DNA of 5,485 bases from NCBI GenBank assembly GCA_900555125.1, contig USKH01000089.1, positions 1-5,485 on the forward strand. Reading direction: 5' to 3'. The translations under genes were made by a program, and so were the position numbers. Each line of letters opens with the position of its first letter. Position 1 is the stretch's first letter. Below the pieces are notes generated by a model, which was not told where the DNA came from, searched no databases, and saw only the letters and a program-made list of their open reading frames with translations. This document shows, piece after piece, positions 1-4,357 of this stretch. This DNA is from an uncultured Clostridium sp. Lineage in GTDB: Bacteria; Bacillota; Clostridia; Christensenellales; Pumilibacteraceae.

Positions 1-411
1 TATCTTGTTCTTTCCCGCCCTCGAACAGGCAAACATGAAGTTTTTCTGCCTTGCCGTTGCCGCAGTACACAAAACCAAAGCTTTGCCGTCCGCACATTTT
101 TCGGCAGCAATGGCAATCGGCGGATAGACTCCTATTACAGGCACGCCGATCTTTTTTCTCAACATGCTCATAGCTGTCTCGGAAGCGGTGTTGCAACCTG
201 CCACTATTGCCTTACAATGCAGATTTTCCAGTTTTTTTGCTACGGCAAGCACGCAAGTTTTTATTTCGTCGTCGCTTTTGTTTCCGTACGGCGCATGCGA
301 ACGATCGAAAACGTAAACGAAGTTTTCGTCGGGTAAAAGTTTTTTACACTGATTAAGAACGGAAAGTCCGCCCACACCGCTGTCGAATATCCCGATAGGA
401 AAATTATTCAT
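1..411 (-). CDS. murI: Glutamate racemase, N-terminal part (cut by window edge)
   Basis: Makes D-glutamate from L-glutamate in the cytoplasm for peptidoglycan stem peptides. The 137 visible residues carry the N-terminal signatures of the Asp/Glu racemase family: IGIFDSGVGGLSVL at residues 6-19, with Asp10 and Ser11 at the usual active-site positions; the D-x4-PYG motif at 36-43 (DRSHAPYG); and the first catalytic cysteine, Cys73, in GCNTAS. The frame is open to the window edge, so the second half, including the second catalytic Cys and its neighbouring His, lies outside. Full-length enzymes are about 260-270 residues. The ATG at 411 is chosen because the family normally starts a few residues before GIFDSG. 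No good Shine-Dalgarno sequence precedes it. It lies 42 bases downstream of gpr on the same strand with no terminator between, so co-transcription or translation aided by gpr is plausible (inference). Nothing visible suggests decay. Confidence 0.93.
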   Translation of the reverse strand, partial: MNNFPIGIFDSGVGGLSVLNQCKKLLPDENFVYVFDRSHAPYGNKSDDEIKTCVLAVAKKLENLHCKAIVAGCNTASETAMSMLRKKIGVPVIGVYPPIAIAAEKCADGKALVLCTAATARQKNFMFACSRAGKNKI

Positions 412-453
412 ATAAACTGTATATTACGGCGACGGCAAAAACGTGAAATCTTA

Positions 454-1206
454 TTACAGGTTTGCCGAATATTCGTTTATCGCCGAGGAAATTATGTCGG
501 CGCAGTGCCCGACAAGAATATCGACGTCTTTTGGCGTTACTACAAAATCCTCTTCGAGTTCGGCATCTCCTCCGCTCTCAAGCGTTATTGTCGACGCAAA
601 CACAACCATGGGTACTCCTATCGAAATCACTTTTACGCCGAGCGTCTGTTGGTTTAACGGGCGGCGTGCGTTTTTAACTCCGCTGCCGGGAGTTATGCCT
701 GCGTCGGACAGCTGGAACGAAGTTCCTATTCTGCCCACTTTCGCCGCGCAAAGACTGTCTATCGCAAACACGACGTCGGGCTTAACCACTTCCGCCACGC
801 CGCGTATAACGTCGTAACTCTCTATTCCCGTAACTCCGACGACCGACGGAGCGAGAGTTCGCATAGTAACGTCGCCACATAAATTTTCGACAACCAATTT
901 ATCGATAGTAAGAACTCCGAGCGCGTCCGCCGTCAGCAATCTGTTTCCCAGTCCCACCGCAAGTGCGCGTGATTTTCCTTTCGCAAGCATTTTTATTGCG
1001 TCCGAAAGCGCACTGCTGAGCCGGGGAAACAACGAGATGTCTCCTTTAGTTACGACATCCGACTCTATGGTTATATAACGACCTTCCGGTTTTCCTGTTT
1101 TCTTTGACAAAGCCGCGTCGACGTACAGGTCCGCGCGGGCTATTCTTTCGTCGATTTTTTTGGTGTGAGTACGAACCAGTTCGCGTGCCAAATCGGTTTT
1201 TAACAT
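454..1206 (-). CDS. gpr: Germination protease GPR (peptidase family A25), compact form
   Basis: Degrades DNA-protecting small acid-soluble spore proteins early in germination; acts in the spore core. The 250-residue product shows the family pattern in order: TDLA at 4-7; GLGN then TADALG around 85-97, with Asp94 matching the first proposed catalytic aspartate of Bacillus GPR; APSVVGVTGIESYD; AIDSL with Asp150 matching the second; SDAGITPGSGV; ISIGVPMVV; and the C-terminal VTPKDVD block. It is much shorter than the roughly 370-residue Bacillus enzymes because a segment between IGVPMVV and VTPKDVD is nearly absent, while the C-terminal block is kept. The ATG at 1206 is preferred over the GTG at 1215, because that GTG forms the end of an AGAGGTG ribosome site 6 bases before the ATG. 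Only about five residues then precede the expected autoprocessing point after TD. I found no convincing sigma-G promoter. murI follows 42 bases downstream; rpsT is divergent. Confidence 0.93.
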   Translation of the reverse strand: MLKTDLARELVRTHTKKIDERIARADLYVDAALSKKTGKPEGRYITIESDVVTKGDISLFPRLSSALSDAIKMLAKGKSRALAVGLGNRLLTADALGVLTIDKLVVENLCGDVTMRTLAPSVVGVTGIESYDVIRGVAEVVKPDVVFAIDSLCAAKVGRIGTSFQLSDAGITPGSGVKNARRPLNQQTLGVKVISIGVPMVVFASTITLESGGDAELEEDFVVTPKDVDILVGHCADIISSAINEYSANL

Positions 1207-1212
1207 AAAATT

Positions 1213-1219
1213 CACCTCT
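1213..1219 (-). promoter_or_regulatory. Ribosome binding site of gpr that decides the start
   Basis: On the minus strand AGAGGTG matches the anti-Shine-Dalgarno sequence well and lies 6 bases before the ATG at 1206. The upstream in-frame GTG at 1215 uses the last three bases of this motif and has no comparable site of its own. The shorter, 250-residue protein is therefore the better call. Confidence 0.75.
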
Positions 1220-1266
1220 TCAAAGATATTTAATTTAATTTTTTCACAAAAACGGCTTTTTATTAC

Positions 1267-1295
1267 TTGATTTTCGCAAAAGAATATGGTAAAAT
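1267..1295 (+). promoter_or_regulatory. Sigma-A type promoter of rpsT with extended -10
   Basis: TTGATT at 1267-1272 as -35, a 17-base spacer, and TAAAAT at 1290-1295 as -10, preceded by TGG so that the TGn extension is present. The DNA upstream of the -35 (about 1226-1266) is very A/T-rich and could act as an UP element, which would suit a ribosomal protein gene. Transcription would start near 1302, giving a leader of about 34 bases. The match is by eye. Confidence 0.72.
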
Positions 1296-1322
1296 ATCTA
1301 AGTTAAGTTTTATAAGTAACAA

Positions 1323-1329
1323 AAGGAGA
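1323..1329 (+). promoter_or_regulatory. Ribosome binding site of rpsT, sets the GTG start
   Basis: AAGGAGA lies 7 bases before the GTG at 1336, which is the normal S20 N-terminus (MPNIKSA). A longer open frame reaching back to a TTG at 1267 is excluded because that TTG is the promoter -35 element. Confidence 0.85.
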
Positions 1330-1335
1330 ACTAAC

Positions 1336-1818
1336 GTGCCAAACATTAAATCCGCAAAGAAGCGCGTACTCGTAGAAAAAAGAAACGCAGCTCGCAACAA
1401 GTCTGAAATGACTGCAGTTAAAACCGCAATCAAAAAGATCAACAACGCAATCGATACCAATAAGATCGAAGAAGCAGAACAGCTCCTTCCCGCAACCATG
1501 TCCGCTATCGACAGCGCGGTTACCAAGGGTATCATGCACAAGAATACCGCAGCTAACAAGAAATCCGCTATCGCAAAGCGTATTTCCGACATCAAGAGCG
1601 GTAAGTTGGTCATCGAAATAAAGAAAGACAACAAGACCATCGCGGCAGAAAAAGCAAGAGCAGCCAAGGAAGCTCGTGAAGCAGAAAGAGCAGCTTTCGC
1701 TCAGAAACAGGCAGAAGCCGCTGCAGCTGCAGAACAGGCTAAAAAGGAAGCCGAAGAAAAAGCTAAGGCCGAGAAAAAAGCCGCAAAGAAAACAAAGGCT
1801 AAAAAAGAAGAAGAATAA
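1336..1818 (+). CDS. rpsT: 30S ribosomal protein S20 with long Ala/Lys/Glu-rich C-terminal extension
   Basis: S20 binds 16S rRNA in the body of the 30S subunit. Residues 1-90 match the family: MPNIKSAKKR at the start, the lysine-rich helical bundle, and the conserved HKNTAANKKSAIAKR block at 68-82. Usual bacterial S20 is 85-90 residues; this protein is 160. Residues from about 91 to 160 form a low-complexity, charged, probably helical tail of Ala, Lys, Glu and Arg. It has an AEAAAAAEQ stretch and ends in Lys-rich clusters followed by three glutamates. The frame is uninterrupted and codons in the tail look like those of the core, so this is not an obvious frameshift read-through. The start is GTG with a strong ribosome site. 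The gene has its own promoter and terminator, so it is a single-gene unit, divergent from gpr and convergent with lysC. The tail resembles Ala/Lys tails seen on some ribosomal and DNA-binding proteins; its role is unknown to me. Confidence 0.95.
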   Translation: MPNIKSAKKRVLVEKRNAARNKSEMTAVKTAIKKINNAIDTNKIEEAEQLLPATMSAIDSAVTKGIMHKNTAANKKSAIAKRISDIKSGKLVIEIKKDNKTIAAEKARAAKEAREAERAAFAQKQAEAAAAAEQAKKEAEEKAKAEKKAAKKTKAKKEEE

Positions 1819-1851
1819 TTCTCTTCTCCTTCCTTTAATATTGCAATTTAT

Positions 1852-1882
1852 GGTGCAAGGCTATATGCTTTGTGCCTTTTTT
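1852..1882 (+). terminator. Intrinsic terminator of rpsT
   Basis: A 10-bp stem pairs 1852-1861 (GGTGCAAGGC) with 1867-1876 (GCTTTGTGCC) around the loop TATAT, followed by six T. Three of the pairs are G-U wobbles, so the hairpin is stable only in plus-strand RNA. In minus-strand RNA these become A-C mismatches and no T tract follows. It therefore serves rpsT, not the convergent lysC. Confidence 0.8.
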
Positions 1883-1930
1883 GCGTTGTTTTTACCGTTA
1901 TAGGATTTCTTCTCTTTTATATTGTTCCGC

Positions 1931-3001
1931 TTAACCGAACAAAAACGAATATAAAGCTTTTACGGCTTTTTCCGCATCGTCTGTTCCGACGCGAAACACC
2001 CCCTCTTCCGAACACTCTTCACGGGCAATAATTCCGACGGACGACAAACAGGACAAAATCTCTTTCTTTATGATTTTGTCACAGCCTGCTCCTTCGCCCG
2101 ATATCACGCAAACGCAGTCGGTTTCACCTGTAACGGCAATTGCGCCGAATTTTTTCGGTTTGGCGCGATATTTGCTTATTATCGTGCCACGAAAGCACGG
2201 ATTAAACGTGTTTTTGATTATTATTTCCGTGTTATATTCTTTTGCTATTCCGACGGCGAGCGGATGAATTACGCTTACGCCTTCGTTTGCCGCACGCATT
2301 GCCTCCGTATACGACAGATTGGTCAGCGACTCGGCATTTTCAATAATTGCGGGATTGCAGCGACAAAAGCCGTTTACATCGGTAAAATTGAGATACAACG
2401 ATCGCGTAGCAGCCGCAACGATTGACCCGCTTACGTCCGAACCGCCGCGAGGCAGCAAGCGCACCGCTCCGTTATCGTCGCTTCCGTAAAAACCGGAAAT
2501 AACGCAATTTTTAACTTTTTTCAGCGCGCTTTTCGTGCAGAATACGCTTTTTTTCACGTCAAGCGCACCGTCACGGTCAAATTTCAGAATACTGTCGCCG
2601 CCGATAAATTTCCATCCGAGATAATTCGCAATCAGTTTGGCGCACATATATTCACCGCGGCTTACGATAAAAAAATATCCGGTTTTGCCTTCGTCTTCCG
2701 AAAATATCGCGTTCTCGGTTTCCGAAAAATCGGCCTCTAAATCGACAGTCAAACCGAGTTCTTTTTTTATGTCCGAAAATCTGCTTTTAACGGCGAGAAA
2801 GGCGTTTTTTCGATCGGTTTTGCTCTTTGAATTCGCGCACGCAAGCAACAGATCGGTAATTTTTTTATCCTCTTTGAATCTTTTTCCGGGCGCGGACACA
2901 ACGACATAATTTACATTTTCTTTTTTTATTTTCCCAGCCGCCAAAGCTATGTTTTTGCCGCAGGAAAGCGAGGTTCCTCCGAATTTTATCGTTTTTGACA
3001 T
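1931..3001 (-). CDS. lysC: Aspartate kinase, short form with one apparent C-terminal ACT repeat
   Basis: Phosphorylates L-aspartate with ATP, the first step toward lysine/diaminopimelate, threonine and methionine. The 356-residue protein has the amino acid kinase fold motifs: KFGGTSL at 6-12; VVVSAPGKR at 33-41 and KITDLL; SRGEY at 114-118; VISGFYG at 167-173; LLPRGGSDVSGS at 182-193; FTDVNGF at 206-212; the SYTEAMRAANEGVSVIHP block at 230-247; and NTFNP then GTII at 264-275. Only about 80 residues follow. They resemble the last ACT repeat of ordinary aspartate kinases (GEG motif, then DAEKAVKALYSF at the end). Typical enzymes are 400-450 residues with two ACT repeats. The ATG at 3001 is supported by AAGGAG 8 bases upstream and by the KFGGTS position. 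The frame stays open upstream, but that stretch overlaps the terminators and the next gene. The symbol denotes function; which isoenzyme it is cannot be told. No clear terminator follows. Confidence 0.92.
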   Translation of the reverse strand: MSKTIKFGGTSLSCGKNIALAAGKIKKENVNYVVVSAPGKRFKEDKKITDLLLACANSKSKTDRKNAFLAVKSRFSDIKKELGLTVDLEADFSETENAIFSEDEGKTGYFFIVSRGEYMCAKLIANYLGWKFIGGDSILKFDRDGALDVKKSVFCTKSALKKVKNCVISGFYGSDDNGAVRLLPRGGSDVSGSIVAAATRSLYLNFTDVNGFCRCNPAIIENAESLTNLSYTEAMRAANEGVSVIHPLAVGIAKEYNTEIIIKNTFNPCFRGTIISKYRAKPKKFGAIAVTGETDCVCVISGEGAGCDKIIKKEILSCLSSVGIIAREECSEEGVFRVGTDDAEKAVKALYSFLFG

Positions 3002-3009
3002 ACCGAATA

Positions 3010-3015
3010 CTCCTT
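3010..3015 (-). promoter_or_regulatory. Ribosome binding site of lysC, sets the start at 3001
   Basis: AAGGAG on the minus strand, 8 bases before ATG. It shows that the open frame extending upstream past 3001 is not the true gene start. Confidence 0.8.
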
Positions 3016-3035
3016 GTTCCGTTCCGGACAAAAAT

Positions 3036-3066
3036 AAAAAAACCCGACATTCTTTTAATATTCGGG
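3036..3066 (-). terminator. Terminator-like hairpin in the lysC leader (possible attenuator)
   Basis: Read on the minus strand, CCCGA pairs with TCGGG (5 bp), with a small internal loop and three further A-T pairs toward the apex, followed by seven T, then A and five T. It sits 35 bases before the lysC ATG and after the stronger terminator at 3113-3140. Either it is a second, backup terminator of the cdaA unit or it lies inside the lysC leader and controls entry into the gene. I see no lysine riboswitch or T-box, and there is too little room for one after 3113. No clear lysC promoter was recognised. Confidence 0.6.
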
Positions 3067-3112
3067 CAAAAAACAATTTATTCCGTGAAAACAGAATGTA
3101 ATCGAGGAGCAT

Positions 3113-3140
3113 AAAAAAACCGCAGAAAGATTCCGCGGTT
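3113..3140 (-). terminator. Intrinsic terminator of the cdaA unit
   Basis: In minus-strand RNA AACCGC pairs with GCGGTT; with one mismatch the stem extends by three more pairs (10 positions in all) around a 3-base loop. Seven to eight T follow directly. It lies 25 bases after the stop of the small CdaR-like gene, as expected for the end of the cdaA transcript. Confidence 0.85.
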
Positions 3141-3165
3141 AAATTTTTATTGTTGCAATATGATT

Positions 3166-3387
3166 TTATTCTGCCAAACGCGTAATTTCGGTAACGTCGG
3201 GCTGAGGAGCTGTGGTGCCTCCATCGTTGGTTCCGCCGGTTATTGGACGGGTCTTCAAGCCCATTACAAGCAGACATATCGCTACCGAAAAGACGATTGC
3301 AAAAATCTTGAGTCCGATGTTATTGACAAATACCGCACGCATAAAGGCAGCAAATTTGCCGCTTTTCTTTTCTTTTTTGTCAAGCAT
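3166..3387 (-). CDS. Small membrane protein resembling the N-terminal anchor of CdaR (YbbR), without YbbR domains
   Basis: A 73-residue protein directly behind cdaA: its ATG is 2 bases after the cdaA stop, with a strong AGGAGG site at 3396-3401 inside the end of cdaA, so translation is probably coupled. Residues 1-20 are basic; residues about 24-44 (NNIGLKIFAIVFSVAICLLV) form one membrane helix of the kind that opens CdaR/YbbR proteins. The last 29 residues are Gly/Thr/Pro-rich with a few acidic residues, likely outside the membrane. In many Firmicutes the gene after cdaA is cdaR, a regulator of the cyclase with several extracytoplasmic YbbR repeats. Here no such repeat exists, and a terminator follows 25 bases later, leaving no room for a frameshifted remainder. 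It may be a reduced CdaR, a remnant or an unrelated small partner. Identity rests on position and the membrane segment, so it is tentative. Confidence 0.7.
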   Translation of the reverse strand: MLDKKEKKSGKFAAFMRAVFVNNIGLKIFAIVFSVAICLLVMGLKTRPITGGTNDGGTTAPQPDVTEITRLAE

Positions 3388-3389
3388 GA

Positions 3390-4235
3390 TTATTTCCTCC
3401 TCTTTTTACCGCCGACCGACAGAGTAGCTCTGAGCCCGCAAGCCTGTTCGAGAACGTCGGTAAGCATCTCGCTGTCGTAGTATCTTTCTATTTCGCCGCC
3501 TCTTGCAACCGAAATTATGCCGGTTTCCTCGGAAACTATTATCGCAAGATGATCGTATTCTTCGGTGACGCCTATAGCTGCGCGATGACGCGTTCCGATA
3601 TCCTTATCGACGTCGAGCTTCTGAGTAAGCGGAAGAAAACACCCGGCAGCCAGTATTTTATCGCCGCGCACATAAACCGCTCCGTCATGCAACGGTGCCT
3701 TGGTGTTGAATATACTTTCCAGCAACTGACACGAAACGTAAGCGTCCAGTTTTGTTCCGCTTTCGATGATGTGCATCGGTATGTCGTCGGGGGCGATTAC
3801 GATAAGCGCGCCCACGTTACGCTTGGACATATTCTGCACGGCTTTTACTATTTCGGTAATAGCCGTTTGTAAATCCTCATACGAACAGTCGTATTTTGCG
3901 GTATAAACGCCTGCGCTTTCACGAGGACTTGCTATTTTCCACAGTCCGCGTTTAAACTCGTGCGGGAACATGGTGAAGTACGCAAATATCACCGTGATGA
4001 CCGTAAAAGAACAAATGTACCCGGTTGCGGGCATTTTGTCCCGCAACGAATAAAAGCACACTCCGAGCACTGCCGCAATCGCAAAAACCTTAATCAGCCT
4101 CGTCGCATTATTCTTACGCAAAAAAGCGCAAAGAAAATACACAAAAAATGCCAGAATCACCATGTCGGCAATTATCAGGCAGGCGTCCAAAGGCGTTGCA
4201 AAATAACTTTTTATGTTGTCAACGAATTTCTGCAT
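3390..4235 (-). CDS. cdaA: Membrane di-adenylate cyclase CdaA (c-di-AMP synthase)
   Basis: Condenses two ATP into cyclic di-AMP, a second messenger controlling potassium and osmolyte uptake and wall homeostasis in Firmicutes. At 281 residues it is close to the 273 of B. subtilis CdaA. Three membrane helices occupy about 17-38, 47-65 and 74-90, followed by a linker and the DAC catalytic domain from about 115. Both hallmark motifs are intact: DGA at 184-186 (in APLHDGAVYV) and RHR at 216-218 (in GTRHRAAIGVTEE). The end is basic (GGKKRRK). ATG at 4235 has a GAGAGG site 6 bases upstream and a good promoter at 4263-4291. The CdaR-like gene follows 2 bases later, and the transcript probably ends at 3113-3140. 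The phosphoglucosamine mutase gene glmM, often third in this operon, is absent. Function is firmly supported. Confidence 0.96.
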   Translation of the reverse strand: MQKFVDNIKSYFATPLDACLIIADMVILAFFVYFLCAFLRKNNATRLIKVFAIAAVLGVCFYSLRDKMPATGYICSFTVITVIFAYFTMFPHEFKRGLWKIASPRESAGVYTAKYDCSYEDLQTAITEIVKAVQNMSKRNVGALIVIAPDDIPMHIIESGTKLDAYVSCQLLESIFNTKAPLHDGAVYVRGDKILAAGCFLPLTQKLDVDKDIGTRHRAAIGVTEEYDHLAIIVSEETGIISVARGGEIERYYDSEMLTDVLEQACGLRATLSVGGKKRRK

Positions 4236-4262
4236 ATGTTCCTCTCAATCCGATTTATACAT

Positions 4263-4291
4263 ATTATACAATTTTTATTGCAATTTAGCAA
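4263..4291 (-). promoter_or_regulatory. Sigma-A type promoter of cdaA
   Basis: On the minus strand TTGCTA (4286-4291) and a perfect TATAAT (4263-4268) are separated by exactly 17 bases. Transcription would start near 4255, about 20 bases before the ATG at 4235, leaving a very short leader with room only for the ribosome site. Confidence 0.8.
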
Positions 4292-4301
4292 TGTTTTTTT
4301 T

Positions 4302-4319
4302 GCGATTATACGCGATTAT
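4302..4319. repeat. 8-bp direct repeat, one helical turn apart, upstream of the cdaA promoter
   Basis: GCGATTAT occurs at 4302-4309 and again at 4312-4319, a 10-base period. The pair starts about 10 bases upstream of the cdaA -35 element, a position suited to an activator or repressor binding site. On the minus strand it also contains TTGACA (4319-4324) and TATAAT (4305-4310), but these are only 8 bases apart and so do not form a promoter. Functional meaning is unproven. Confidence 0.4.
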
Positions 4320-4357
4320 GTCAACTTTTTTTGCATCGAAGAGTAAATTAGGCTTGA

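Noticed and set aside
443..817. Plus-strand 124-codon frame opposite gpr
   Set aside because: Antisense shadow of the strongly supported gpr gene, with no ribosome site or family features.
1247..1260. A/T-flanked inverted repeat between gpr and rpsT as a terminator
   Set aside because: Only A-T pairs around a 4-base loop, and it lies between divergent gene starts, where no terminator is needed.
1267..1335. Longer rpsT frame starting at TTG 1267
   Set aside because: The TTG is the -35 element of the promoter and the region contains the -10; S20 proteins start with MPNIKSA, here at GTG 1336 with a strong ribosome site.
1263..1667. Long hydrophobic minus-strand frame (134 codons) that could look like a membrane protein
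   Set aside because: It is the exact antisense of the Lys/Ala-rich rpsT core; antisense of Lys and Glu codons gives Phe, Leu and Ser. It has no plausible start or context of its own.
3002..3112. Lysine riboswitch (L box) or T-box ahead of lysC
   Set aside because: About 110 bases are available after the preceding terminator, too few for either element, and none of their conserved motifs were recognised.
3002..3277. Upstream extension of the lysC frame by about 92 codons, including an ATG at 3112
   Set aside because: It covers both terminator hairpins and overlaps the CdaR-like gene in another frame. The kinase motif KFGGTS begins right after the ATG at 3001, which has its own AAGGAG site. 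The residues encoded upstream match no known part of aspartate kinase.
4305..4324. TTGACA and TATAAT on the minus strand as a second cdaA promoter
   Set aside because: Only 8 bases separate them; neither has a partner at 16-18 bases. The TTGCTA-17-TATAAT pair nearer the gene fits much better.
3960..4346. Plus-strand 128-codon frame opposite the start of cdaA
   Set aside because: Antisense of the cdaA membrane region and promoter; no ribosome site and low-complexity composition.
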